Positions 1 to 9,382 of a stretch of DNA of 64,000 nucleotides are shown here, piece after piece. The notes beneath the pieces are model-generated. The model was given only the letters and a program-made list of their open reading frames with translations, did no database searches and was not told the origin of the DNA. A program made the translations under genes and the position numbers. Within the stretch, counting starts at the first letter, position 1. Each line of letters begins with the position of its first letter. This stretch comes from Agriotes lineatus (Eukaryota > Arthropoda > Insecta > Coleoptera > Elateridae). Where the stretch lies: contig CALNHX010003607.1 in assembly GCA_940337035.1 (NCBI GenBank), forward strand, positions 62,001 to 126,000. The letters run 5' to 3'.

Positions 1-768
1 GATGCTAGTGCGAGGACCACTACTGGACTCAGCTTAAACCAGCTGGACCAAGATTGCAACAAGACTTGAAGCAAATTCTCCTAAGGTGGAGGAAACACAA
101 GTTTGTATTTTCAGCAGATATTGAAAAGATGTATCGTCAGATCAAGATAGCCGAAGATCAGGACCTCCAAAGGATAGTATGGCGGTTTTCTCCAGACGAG
201 CCTATTCAAGAGTTTAAACTTACCACTGTAACTTATAGATCAACAGCAGCACCATATCTGGCAATCCGTACCCTGTTGCAGCTAGCTTTAGATAAAGGAC
301 TATACCCAATGGCTGCAGAAGTAGCAATCAAGGACTTCTACGTGGATGATTTAATGTCGGGAACCGACTCCATAGAAGAAGCAACGCATCTCCAAGTAAG
401 TCTAATCAATATGTTAAAAAGTGGAGGGTTTACCCTTAGAAAATGGGCAAGCAACAGCGCAGTGGCGCTTGTTGAAGAATTGCCAGATAACTTACAGGAC
501 AAGAACTTACTAGATATCGACAAAGGGGAAACAAGGAAAACCTTGGGAGTACACTGGAGTCCGAAGGCAGATGAATTTAAGTTTTGGGTCAGTCTTCGAG
601 CTGATACAAATCCTACAAAGAGGATAATGATATCAGAAATATCCTGCTTGTTTGACCCATTAGAATGGTTAGCTCCAATTGTAATAAAGGCCAAATTACT
701 AATTCAACAACTTTGGTTACAACAGCAATCATGGGATCAGCCAGTGGCCACAGAAATAATGAACGAGT
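1..768 (+). pseudogene. BEL-A reverse transcriptase (partial)
   Basis: Encodes the Pao/BEL reverse transcriptase, which copies element RNA into DNA in cytoplasmic particles. The frame is already open at the window edge; an early DASA motif and the ADIEKMYRQI block (about bases 115-145) are typical of the RT fingers/palm. The catalytic box FYVDDLMSG lies at about 340-360 with both aspartates present. Translation continues through the LFDPLEWLAP block typical of Pao RTs and stops being element sequence at 768, where the GGAA target site and an inserted LTR begin. The insertion breaks the gene, so it is inactive here. Family assignment is firm; upstream gag and protease are not visible. Confidence 0.88.
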
Positions 769-1471
769 GGAATGAACAGAATTGCCTGGAGGCTGGATCA
801 GGATTCCGTTGCTTTGCGCTGGTTCTATCCCTCAAGCACGTAAACAAGACTGTGTTTAGGTTTTAAACCAATGTAGTCAATGTACTTGAAAGGGACGACA
901 GTAAACCACACCACGAGACGCACGTCTCGATAATATTAGGCTTGGTATTAGGGTGGCGACATAGTGAATGAATCAGACATTAAATGCAGATTGTTTTATT
1001 ACGAAAATAAACGGTGTATTTATACAAAACAAGAATGCTTAACTAAGTAACATATCAAAGTTCATAACAGTGTAGTGTAATAGAACGCGTTTAAAGGTAC
1101 GAAGATGACAATGCAGCATAATAAGCTTTTTATAGTTCCGCATGGGTTTGCAGGAAGGTGCGGTGAACTTGGCTTTACTAGGTCGCTTACGGAGCGAAAT
1201 GCCAAGTTGCAGTTTACTGAAGTGGTTGAACTCAATGCTTGCGAAACAATATTTGTTTGATAATATTTCGTAAATGGGAACTAAAATTCACCTATTTTAA
1301 TTCAAGATTAAAATATATCTCAATTAAATATAAACTTGTGAAATTATGAAGTAAAACTGGAGGTTAAAACTGCTTGTTTATGAAATCAGAATTACATTTA
1401 GAACTTCTGACTGGTTTTGTAAATTTTGTTATTTAAAATTTATGTGTGTTTAAATCAAGTTTAAACAGGAA
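769..1471 (-). mobile_element. Solo LTR of the BEL-B family inserted in BEL-A pol
   Basis: Bases 773-1467 (695 bp) are the reverse complement of the LTR that flanks BEL-B at 20829-21528. They begin TGTTTAAAC and end CTGTTCA when read on the minus strand. GGAA lies on both sides (769-772 and 1468-1471). Removing the LTR and one GGAA joins the RT frame to the RNase H frame without a shift, which fixes the boundaries. A TATA-like CTATAAAAAG occurs on the minus strand near 1120-1130. No internal BEL-B sequence is present, so this is a solo LTR. Confidence 0.9.
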
Positions 1472-2186
1472 GCAATTTCAAGAAGAATTACAATTAGTTG
1501 AAGACATATCCATTTCAAGATGGTTAGGGTACCACAGCGGCATCCTGGAAATAGAGCTGCATGCTTTCTGTGATGCGTCGGAAAAAGCTTACGGGGCTGT
1601 AATTTACAGCAGGGTAATATCGGAAGATGGACGCATTCAAGTAACTCTATTGACAGCCAAGTCAAAGGTTGCACATATAAAGATGAAGAAAACGTTGCCA
1701 AGACTGGAATTATGTGCAGCAACGTTAGCAGCAAAAATGTTGAAAGAAGCTAGTAGTGCTCTGGACATCCTCAGCATCTCCATCTGTGCGTGGTCAGATT
1801 CCATGATAACCTTATTCTGGATAAGAGCAGGCCCGGAGAAATGGAAACCATTTGTTGCAAATAGAGTAACAGAAATATTGGAAGTAACCCCCAGTGGAAA
1901 TTGGCATCATGTGCGTTCAGAGGACAATCCAGCAGATGCCGTATCCCGAGGGCTTGCTTCTGCCAAATTACAGCATCATATGTTGTGGTGGAACGGCCCG
2001 CAATGGTTACAAACTAATCATTTGCCACTTACGGAACCAACCATTCTCATAACAACTTCAGAAGAAGCAAAAATTCACCAAGTCCAAGCGTTTATCGCCC
2101 CAAAAGAAGATTTAGACATTTTATCCAAATACTCATCATTGCAGAAGTTATTGCGAGTCACTGCATACTGTAACAGGTTTGTTTAA
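1468..2186 (+). pseudogene. BEL-A RNase H-like domain of pol
   Basis: This continues the BEL-A polyprotein after the solo LTR. HAFCDASEKAYGAVIY (about 1560-1605) carries the first RNase H aspartate; PRLELCAA and AWSDS follow, with another acidic residue, and SEDNPADAVSRG is near 1915-1945. These blocks are the RNase H fold that degrades the RNA strand during reverse transcription in BEL/Pao elements. The frame ends at a TAA at 2184-2186; recognisable sequence continues in another frame, so at least one small indel followed. It was originally one ORF with the RT before it and the integrase after it. Confidence 0.85.
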
Positions 2187-2615
2187 AAATGTAGAAAACA
2201 ACCGTGTCCAACCGAATACCCTATGGCAGCAGAACTCAACAAGTATATCATTCAAATCATCCGTATAGTGCAAGCAAGCAGCTGGTCGACAGAGATTCAA
2301 GCCTTGAAGAGAAACATCTCAGTTGACACAAAAAGTTCCTTGGCACCATTATGACCATTCGTCGATGATGAAGGAATTTTTAGAGTGAGAGGACGACTTC
2401 AAAATTCGATGTGGCCATATAATGAAAAACATTTTATTCTTATTCCCCATAACAGTCATCTAGCCCCATTCATAGTGAGAGACGTCCATCGAAAACTGCT
2501 ACATGGCGGAAGTAAAGCTACAGCGGCATACATCCGTAGAAAATTTTGGATTGCCAATGTGAAGAAAATAATACGCAAGGAAGCTCACAACTGCATGAAA
2601 TGTTTTGAGTGGAGT
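2187..2615 (+). pseudogene. BEL-A integrase N-terminal zinc-binding segment
   Basis: After a short frame-broken linker the frame from 2385 encodes an H2C2-type integrase N-terminus: HLAPFIVRDVH, then LLHGG, YIRRKFW and CMKC, giving the His-His-Cys-Cys pattern that binds zinc. The core with the DDE triad is absent. At about 2615 the frame passes without a stop into envelope-like sequence. This is a deletion product: in BEL-B about 1 kb of integrase core and C-terminal domain lies between these two points (excluding its inserted element). It cannot act as an integrase. Confidence 0.8.
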
Positions 2616-4384
2616 GTCAACAGTCACAAGAACAATAACACTCTTACTAACGTTGTGAAACATAATTTCAGCAACCACGGAGTCGTACATAGTAAAGTAT
2701 CACCTGGCCTATTTATTGAAGAACTTGGCCACACAAAACTCTCGAGGGGAGACTTCAGGATCAAAGTAACAGTGAACATCTCTAGCATCCAAGTAGATGA
2801 AGAAGATATAAACAAGACAATCCAGCAAATGAATACCTTATGCAGCAAGACACTTGTTTTATTGGCAGAATCCCATTGCAAGAAATTAAATCATCACCTG
2901 AGAGAGCAGCAACGGCAGATCATCTGGAATATGAAAAGCATGTATAGTCAGGATGTTAGGACCAAGCGAGGAGTACTAGGGCAGCTACTAACCTCAGTGT
3001 TTGGAGTTAACGATGAAGTTTACCATGACATCGAATCTTTGGAGAAGAGTCAACTAGAATTAATACATACATCTAATCATCAGACTAGGATAATGTTGTT
3101 AACTGCAGCAACTCTAAATGAGACTGAAGCCAGAATATCCCAGAAGTTGGATAATTTTCGGAGAAAGCTCAACGAAGGGTTGCTAGCAATCAATGAGATG
3201 GAATCTTGGTACAAAAAGACAGACGACAACAAGTTAAACATACATGTGTTAACATCATATCAGATGGCTACCAATTACTTACAAGAGATGGGTGAGAAGT
3301 ACAAACAACTTCTAAATGTAAAATTTAAAAAGGCAGACATCCTGCAATTTATTCCATTATCACAATTTTACAGAACAGTATCAAATGCAATGGCCAATCT
3401 TCCATCAACAGTGGAGATACCACACCAATCTACAAGATGGAAGTTAGCATCAATAATGAAACCATCGAGATTTTCAGTTATTTTCACATAACTGAAAAGC
3501 GGGAATACAACTTAATCAAACCAACTCCAATTCCAGTGAAGAAGGGAAATGGAACGTACGCATCGCTGATCTTACCAATGGAATTCTTAGCTATCAACTA
3601 CAACGAACAAACCTATTTTGAAATCCAAGAAGACAAGTTGAAGGAGATCGAGCCAGAAAACATCTTTACCTATGCAGGCCATCCGCCGTCCGAAGTATTG
3701 AAGACAATCCGAACTGCATCATTGATGAGATCTACCAGAGATTGAACAAGGTCAAATGAATACATGGTTGTTTATTCCCAATCAACCCTCAACAGCAGCA
3801 GCACAATGCAGCGAGATCGAGAAGATATGAAGATTCAAGATGTTGGCATAATCCAAATATCCCCAGATTGTACTATATACACCAAACGAACTACTTTGCA
3901 TACTCAGCTATTCACTACTATTCCTGTCGTAGCTCGGTTCAACACACTAATGCAAGTAATTATTAACACTACTTTACAGAATACAAGCACCCACCCTCAA
4001 CTGCAAATGGAGGAACTTGTGTTGCTACCGTCCGATCATTTTCAACGCCTACAAGAAGAAGAAGACGAGTTGCAGCTACATCAGGAATATCCATTGTGGC
4101 ACCATCAACATACCATCATGGTGAACACTGGTACTACAATCGGTATCTTGGTATCAGTTTGTATCATCTGGACATTATGGAAGTACTGGAGAAAGAACAG
4201 GAAACCGCAGCCACGCCCAAATTCAGACCCGTCAGAGAGCTTCAGGTTACAACCACTGCCACCTGACGAAGAAGATGGAGAGACAGCCTCAGCACACCAT
4301 CCCGGCCCATTGTCGCTCGGCAGAATGTTTAGGAACCAAAACATAATTTTAACTTTTGAAATTAAATATGCATACATTTCGTAA
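2616..4384 (+). pseudogene. BEL-A envelope-like glycoprotein, frame-broken
   Basis: Resembles the Env of insect errantiviruses and the baculovirus F-type fusion protein family and aligns in layout with the env of BEL-B downstream. Visible features are a basic furin-like site RTKR followed by the glycine-rich segment GVLGQLLTSVFG (about 2960-3005), a following coiled-coil-like stretch, and a hydrophobic membrane segment near 4125-4180 followed by a basic tail. The coding is spread over three frames (2385-3491, 3437-3745, 3764-4384), so it is a pseudogene. Its N-terminus is fused in frame to the truncated integrase, which leaves no signal peptide. Role as a fusion glycoprotein is inferred from family resemblance. 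Confidence 0.75.
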
Positions 4385-4390
4385 GCGAAA

Positions 4391-4679
4391 TGTTACATGC
4401 GAAAATTACAACAAAGCAGTCAGCGTTTCTTATCAGCACTGGTCGAATGACCCGGTCGACAAACTGCAATTATGCATACTTGCTATCTGTTTGTTATGAA
4501 ATTGAACACGCAAGTGCATATGCGAGCTTAAACTGGGGCAAAATAACATGAACCTTGTAATTTACGTCATAGTTGATGTATATACATAGGAAATATTCTA
4601 GTCAATAAACAATACAGTTTTAACATCTGTCGGTATTCACCGAACCTCTGCAACCACGGAAATTAAGTCTATTATTACA
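4391..4679 (+). repeat. 3' LTR of BEL-A (copy in first duplication unit)
   Basis: A 289-bp segment beginning TGTTACATG and ending TATTATTACA, placed just after the BEL-A env gene. It holds the polyadenylation-like signal AATAAACAATACAG near 4605. Polinton major-capsid sequence (minus strand) starts immediately after. No upstream LTR is in the window to confirm the ends, so the boundaries rest on the TG...CA termini and the change of content. Confidence 0.7.
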
Positions 4680-5357
4680 TCATCTCGTGTGAGACTGCAC
4701 GAGACCGTTAGTTTGCAACCCCTTTTTAATTCCTGCACCCCTAAGACCCATCCTGCAATTGTGCAAATTAAAATCATACAGTCCACTATAACCTCCACCT
4801 TGAACACCTACGGTACCACTGAATACGGCGTCGGCATCGGTATTGCTGCGAATCAGGACAAGTTCTTATCGGATGTTACGTATAACTTTTCCATAATCTT
4901 CGGCAAAGCCTAACAGCATTCTCAAAGGTATGCAGGCACTAAAGTTGCCCTGTGCAACGGTAATGTGAGTGTTGGGGGCGTACAACCAGCCAGCATTTTG
5001 AAGCTTTTTAACATCATCAGAAGTATAGGACACATATCGCTTAAGAGTAGATGTAATACCAGGTTTGGTAACAGAATCGACAACGACACCATTGATTTCG
5101 TATCGGATTTCGCTAAATAAGTGAGCCAACCCATTGTTAAGAAATTTAGTCGTCGTAACTTCACCGGTTGCTTTCCGCAATTTTCCCTCTATGTATAGAT
5201 AGCTCAAACGTGGTAGAGTTGACATATCTTCAAGAATTTGAATTCGAATTTCATCGTTATAGTCAAAACGGTTTGTATACGGTTGATGGGTGTGCAACTG
5301 ATTGCTAACGATGGAGTTGTCGACGAGGACACGTTCCCCAATATTTAGAATACTCAT
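4680..5357 (-). pseudogene. Polinton major capsid protein (N-terminal third), unit 1
   Basis: N-terminal part of the double jelly-roll (hexon-like) capsid protein of Polintons. Translation starts at an ATG at 5357 (MSILNIGERVLVD) and runs 163 codons to a TAA at 4866-4868; family-like sequence continues in the same frame just past the stop and then loses resemblance. GFAEDYGK near the stop is a strongly recognisable block for this family. BEL-A's LTR truncates the gene at 4679/4680. The start codon overlaps the stop of the small upstream ORF (ATGA). The full protein in related elements is several hundred residues, so this is a fragment and cannot assemble a capsid. Confidence 0.8.
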
Positions 5358-5515
5358 GGCAGCACTTTAAAACCCAACGATCGCAAGAAGTCTTTGTTTG
5401 CCTTTGTTAACTGCGCGGCGGAGGAAGCTGAACTGATTTTACGAGGCTGTGGACAGCGTCTCTTATACGAACTGGGCTGAACATGGTAGGGTGAAGGGTT
5501 GAATCGAAAACCCAT
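5354..5515 (-). CDS. Small conserved Polinton ORF between penton and capsid, unit 1
   Basis: A 53-codon ORF with an ATG at 5515 and TGA at 5354-5356. It is packed between the penton and capsid genes: the penton stop and its start share TAATG (5513-5517), and its stop and the capsid start share ATGA (5354-5357). Such overlaps suggest it is a real gene, translated perhaps by termination-reinitiation. The product is basic, proline-rich at the front and ends in DFLRSLGFKVLP. No domain is recognised. A short ORF in this position is my recollection for insect Polintons; function unknown. It is intact in both duplicate units. Confidence 0.6.
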   Translation of the reverse strand: MGFRFNPSPYHVQPSSYKRRCPQPRKISSASSAAQLTKANKDFLRSLGFKVLP

Positions 5516-6196
5516 TATAACTTCTTGAAATGCAATGTTACCGTGACGGTTTCCTTACTAAAACTGACGGGAGTATCAGCCTGGTCCGGTATTTTAACAG
5601 TTAGGTTAGCCTTGTGCTGATCGGTAGGTAAACGACAGGGTTAGGTGTTTCCACTATTTTGTACCCAGGCGGCACTATAGGGAAGAATTGATGGACGATG
5701 TGGCCAGGCTTACCATTTTTATAGGAACCGACAGAGATATTGCAGTGGATAAGGTTGGAGTTATGTTCAAAATTTTCGAAACATGTTCACCTGCATGCCA
5801 CATATTCGCATCATAAATTTTGCTGTCAAATCTCAACATGTCTCGGATAGTATTGTCACTCCTAAGGTCGATTGGAACGTTTAATTTTATTTCGGTTTTT
5901 AAGGTGCTGTTGTTTCCGCGTAGCAGCACCTGCTCATTACCTCCGCTAAACTCAACTTGGTTATATAGAAAGTCGGCAATCTCCGTAATTTCGTATGCAC
6001 CCTCAGGTATAGTAATATGAGGTAGTCCGACGAGATGAAATTCATTGTTGGGAGGTCTAATGTTAGCAATACTATTGTAGGTTTCGAAACTTAACAATCC
6101 CAAAACATATTCGCTACCGCCGTCTAATAAAATAAGGGGGTCAAAATTCGCAGTAAGGATGGATGAATCACCTGTCAGAGTGAATATACTAGACAC
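5515..6196 (-). pseudogene. Polinton penton (minor capsid) protein, frameshifted, unit 1
   Basis: The N-terminal block, roughly residues 15-55, reads FDPLILLDGGSEYVLGLLSF and then a NSIANIRPPNNEFHL segment, matching the penton-type minor capsid protein of Polintons, which forms capsid vertices. The main frame covers 173 codons to a stop at 5675-5677, but family-like sequence leaves it near 5770 and continues through the other two frames to a TAA at 5515-5517, so at least two small indels disrupt the C-terminus. The start position is occupied by GTG (6194-6196), directly after the protease stop; no ATG is nearby, so the start codon may also be lost. Confidence 0.75.
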
Positions 6197-6589
6197 TTAA
6201 ACTGTCGACAAAAGCGGTTTCGCAAAGTTATATAGGAATTTGAGACACAGGTGACCGCATGTGTATGACATGAGTCGTGAATATCTATTAGAATTATAAG
6301 TGATCGTGTTATTGCCACCGTCGCTGCGAAAGTATTTCACTAATTCGGTTGAAGGTTGTAGGCGTCTGATGCTATCGAAATACAGAACAAAGGTATCCAC
6401 TTTTACGTAAGTAGTCCAATGCGTGCCACGTCCAACATCATCGTCCACGTTAGTGACACCACATTCTCGTTTACGAATTTTGACAGGCAGGACATCCCCC
6501 ATAAATATTCCCCTAAAGTGTGTAATTTCTAGGCGTTTAACGTAGTGTGCAATATCGATGTTGGTTAACGCGCGGCGCGGCAGCTTCAA
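6197..6589 (-). CDS. Adenain-type cysteine protease (C5 family), unit 1
   Basis: About 130 codons matching the virion-maturation protease of Polintons and adenoviruses, which cleaves capsid and core precursors inside the particle. Visible blocks are TNIDI at the front, FRGIFMGDVLP, the catalytic histidine in GTHW, the acidic residue in YFDS, and the catalytic cysteine region CGHLC with a hydrophobic follow-on. All three catalytic positions appear kept. The frame is open, but the first codon here is TTG and no convincing ATG lies just upstream; the preceding phospholipase gene stops (TGA) inside this region. Whether it could be expressed is unclear. Confidence 0.8.
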   Translation of the reverse strand: MKLPRRALTNIDIAHYVKRLEITHFRGIFMGDVLPVKIRKRECGVTNVDDDVGRGTHWTTYVKVDTFVLYFDSIRRLQPSTELVKYFRSDGGNNTITYNSNRYSRLMSYTCGHLCLKFLYNFAKPLLSTV

Positions 6590-7267
6590 CGGGAGTTTTT
6601 TGACTGATACGGTCGTAAATATAACCCTTTTCCACGAGCAATGGATTCCATAGCTTTGTTATGTCGCTCCTTTTCCTGGAGATCCTTTTTAGCAGCCTTT
6701 GAGTCACCCACTGCTTTAGCGACTGCTGCAGCATCACCTCCGACTGATCTCAGTGCTCCTAATGCAGCAAGTATGGGTACAAGCGGCAATATGCCTCCCC
6801 TCTTCGGAAGAGGTAGTACTCTAGACCGCTTCCGCTTCCTCATCCTTGTATTCAGAGCTCCTCCTGAATGCGACCGGATTGTGATACCGACCCGTTTGGA
6901 ATGCGTTCGCCGTGTACGCTTCCGTTTCACACCCATTTCGACTTTCGTCTTCCCTTTTATAGTAGTCTTTTGCTTTAACACGTTCCCAAGCTTTCTCTGG
7001 TAGAACTTTATCTGCTGCGTGACGTGTCGAAAGATTGCTAGATTGTGAGTATGCGATGTCGTGTTGCTTGCAGGCCTCGTCCAGAGGATTCCTTCCTCGA
7101 TCGCCTCGAGAAAGACGTTTTTTAAGTCGGGTACCAGGTCCGCAAAACTTGTACCCTGGTATGTGTAGTTTGAAGGGTAATTTGTCAATAAGGGTATTCA
7201 GGAAACCGCGACCTTTCCGCTTGGCGGTTCGGTGATGACTGGTTTGTTTGCGGTTAGTAACTTTCAT
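6586..7267 (-). pseudogene. Phospholipase A2-like/core protein of Polinton, one frameshift, unit 1
   Basis: The N-terminal part (ATG at 7267) has a short basic leader and then a parvovirus-type phospholipase A2 motif: YKFCGPGT (calcium loop) and the His-Asp pair in CKQHDIAY. Such domains help particles breach membranes during entry. The C-terminal part, in the next frame, is rich in Lys/Arg and then hydrophobic and glycine-rich (GGILPLVPILAALGAL), ending with RHNKAMESIARGKGLYLRPY. The switch of frame lies near 6950-7000, so a one- or two-base indel breaks the gene. The stop (6586-6588) overlaps the protease region. Confidence 0.8.
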
Positions 7268-7366
7268 CTTAAACACTTACACGCAACTGATGTTTTTCAA
7301 ACGGAATTAACAAATATAACGAGAACACACGGCGGGTAGAGCGCAGTTTCCTACCGAGCGAAAACG
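7268..7366. promoter_or_regulatory. Divergent intergenic region between PLA2 and ATPase genes, unit 1
   Basis: Only 99 bp separate the start of the minus-strand PLA2 gene (ATG 7267) from the plus-strand ATPase gene (ATG 7367). It must hold the start signals for both directions. An AT-rich stretch ACAAATATAAC near 7310 is the only TATA-like candidate. The same interval in the second unit is 10454-10552. Confidence 0.35.
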
Positions 7367-7554
7367 ATGAAAAACGTCAAAATCGTGAAGCAAGGGTGTT
7401 TCTTGCCGGTAATAAATCACACAGTAAATTCCATGTCCGAGACTTACAGAAAGCACAGCGCTTTACTGGGAAACGGATGTAAACGAGGTCTGATCGTAGG
7501 TCGATCCGGATCTGGGAAAACCAATGCGACAATTAGTTTACTAGAGCGTTCAAA
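7367..7554 (+). pseudogene. Polinton packaging ATPase, N-terminal stub (unit 1)
   Basis: The first 62 codons of the ATPase, including the Walker A P-loop GRSGSGKT, end at the duplication junction and run into BEL-A sequence with a stop soon after. It has no Walker B and cannot hydrolyse ATP usefully. The full-length partner is at 10553. A T at 7401 here is C in the other copy (Phe versus Ser). Confidence 0.9.
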
Positions 7555-7576
7555 TGCATACATTTCGTAAGCGAAA

Positions 7577-7865
7577 TGTTACATGCGAAAATTACAACAA
7601 AGCAGTCAGCGTTTCTTATCAGCACTGGTCGAATGACCCGGTCGACAAACTGCAATTATGCATACTTGCTATCTGTTTGTTATGAAATTGAACACGCAAG
7701 TGCATATGCGAGCTTAAACTGGGGCAAAATAACATGAACCTTGTAATTTACGTCATAGTTGATGTATATACATAGGAAATATTCTAGTCAATAAACAATA
7801 CAGTTTTAACATCTGTCTGTATTCACCGAACCTCTGCAACCACGGAAATTAAGTCTATTATTACA
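7577..7865 (+). repeat. BEL-A 3' LTR (copy in second duplication unit)
   Basis: Same LTR as at 4391-4679, shifted by exactly 3186 bp, with one difference noticed (G at 4632, T at 7818). Here it is preceded by only about 22 bp of BEL-A internal sequence and then by the truncated Polinton ATPase, so it arrived by the tandem duplication and not by a separate insertion. Confidence 0.85.
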
Positions 7866-8543
7866 TCATCTCGTGTGAGACTGCACGAGACCGTTAGTTT
7901 GCAACCCCTTTTTAATTCCTGCACCCCTAAGACCCATCCTGCAATTGTGCAAATTAAAATCATACAGTCCACTATAACCTCCATCTTGAACACCTACGGT
8001 ACCACTGAATACGGCGTCGGCATCGGTATTGCTGCGAATCAGGACAAGTTCTTATCGGATGTTACGTATAACTTTTCCATAATCTTCGGCAAAGCCTAAC
8101 AGCATTCTCAAAGGTATGCAGGCACTAAAGTTGCCCTGTGCAACGGTAATGTGAGTGTTGGGGGCGTACAACCAGCCAGCATTTTGAAGCTTTTTAACAT
8201 CATCAGAAGTATAGGACACATATCGCTTAAGAGTAGATGTAATACCAGGTTTGGTAACAGAATCGACAACGACACCATTGATTTCGTATCGGATTTCGCT
8301 AAATAAGTGAGCCAACCCATTGTTAAGAAATTTAGTCGTCGTAACTTCACCGGTTGCTTTCCGCAATTTTCCCTCTATGTATAGATAGCTCAAACGTGGT
8401 AGAGTTGACATATCTTCAAGAATTTGAATTCGAATTTCATCGTTATAGTCAAAACGGTTTGTATACGGTTGATGGGTGTGCAACTGATTGCTAACGATGG
8501 AGTTGTCGACGAGGACACGTTCCCCAATATTTAGAATACTCAT
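7866..8543 (-). pseudogene. Polinton major capsid protein (N-terminal third), unit 2
   Basis: Duplicate of the fragment at 4680-5357, offset 3186 bp, with the same in-frame stop at 8052-8054 and the same LTR truncation. The one substitution noticed (4798/7984) lies beyond the stop. Sharing of the stop dates the nonsense change before the duplication. Confidence 0.8.
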
Positions 8544-8701
8544 GGCAGCACTTTAAAACCCAACGATCGCAAGAAGTCTTTGTTTGCCTTTGTTAACTGC
8601 GCGGCGGAGGAAGCTGAACTGATTTTACGAGGCTGTGGACAGCGTCTCTTATACGAACTGGGCTGAACATGGTAGGGTGAAGGGTTGAATCGAAAACCCA
8701 T
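8540..8701 (-). CDS. Small conserved Polinton ORF between penton and capsid, unit 2
   Basis: Identical copy of the 53-codon ORF at 5354-5515, with the same TAATG and ATGA overlaps with its neighbours. Confidence 0.6.
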   Translation of the reverse strand: MGFRFNPSPYHVQPSSYKRRCPQPRKISSASSAAQLTKANKDFLRSLGFKVLP

Positions 8702-9382
8702 TATAACTTCTTGAAATGCAATGTTACCGTGACGGTTTCCTTACTAAAACTGACGGGAGTATCAGCCTGGTCCGGTATTTTAACAGTTAGGTTAGCCTTG
8801 TGCTGATCGGTAGGTAAACGACAGGGTTAGGTGTTTCCACTATTTTGTACCCAGGCGGCACTATAGGGAAGAATTGATGGACGATGTGGCCAGGCTTACC
8901 ATTTTTATAGGAACCGACAGAGATATTGCAGTGGATAAGGTTGGAGTTATGTTCAAAATTTTCGAAACATGTTCACCTGCATGCCACATATTCGCATCAT
9001 AAATTTTGCTGTCAAATCTCAACATGTCTCGGATAGTATTGTCACTCCTAAGGTCGATTGGAACGTTTAATTTTATTTCGGTTTTTAAGGTGCTGTTGTT
9101 TCCGCGTAGCAGCACCTGCTCATTACCTCCGCTAAACTCAACTTGGTTATATAGAAAGTCGGCAATCTCCGTAATTTCGTATGCACCCTCAGGTATAGTA
9201 ATATGAGGTAGTCCGACGAGATGAAATTCATTGTTGGGAGGTCTAATGTTAGCAATACTATTGTAGGTTTCGAAACTTAACAATCCCAAAACATATTCGC
9301 TACCGCCGTCTAATAAAATAAGGGGGTCAAAATTCGCAGTAAGGATGGATGAATCACCTGTCAGAGTGAATATACTAGACAC
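8701..9382 (-). pseudogene. Polinton penton protein, frameshifted, unit 2
   Basis: Duplicate of 5515-6196 with the same frameshifts and the same GTG in place of a start codon. Confidence 0.75.

Larger units (their letters stand above)
1..4679 (+). mobile_element. BEL/Pao LTR retrotransposon with env (BEL-A), 5' part outside window
   Basis: The plus strand carries, in order, a Pao-type reverse transcriptase, an RNase H-like region, an integrase zinc-binding (H2C2) segment, an envelope-like gene and a 289-bp LTR. This order is the BEL/Pao order with an env gene after pol. The integrase core is missing: the H2C2 segment runs directly into env. A foreign solo LTR splits RT from RNase H. The 3' LTR is followed at once by Polinton capsid sequence, so BEL-A appears inserted in that capsid gene. 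Gag, protease and the 5' LTR would lie before base 1. Confidence 0.85.
4369..7554. repeat. Tandem segmental duplication, unit 1 (3186 bp)
   Basis: This block and 7555-10740 are the same sequence with a constant offset of 3186 bp. Three substitutions were noticed by eye (4632/7818, 4798/7984, 7401/10587). The unit holds 22 bp of BEL-A, its LTR, and the Polinton segment from major capsid to the ATPase N-terminus. The only shared bases at the breakpoint are ATG (left edge 4368-4370, junction 7554-7556, right edge 10740-10742). All premature stops and frameshifts are shared, so the genes were broken before the duplication. Confidence 0.95.

Noticed and set aside
780..800. Alternative 5-bp target duplication AACAG for the solo LTR in BEL-A
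   Set aside because: Using AACAG breaks the RT to RNase H reading frame, whereas GGAA restores it and gives LTR ends that match other copies.
4689..4913. Plus-strand open frame of 74 codons, repeated at 7875-8099
   Set aside because: It lies opposite the capsid fragment; the minus strand carries the recognisable protein.
5820..7235. Several plus-strand open frames opposite penton, protease and PLA2 genes
   Set aside because: Minus-strand products have family motifs; the plus-strand frames have none and are shadows.
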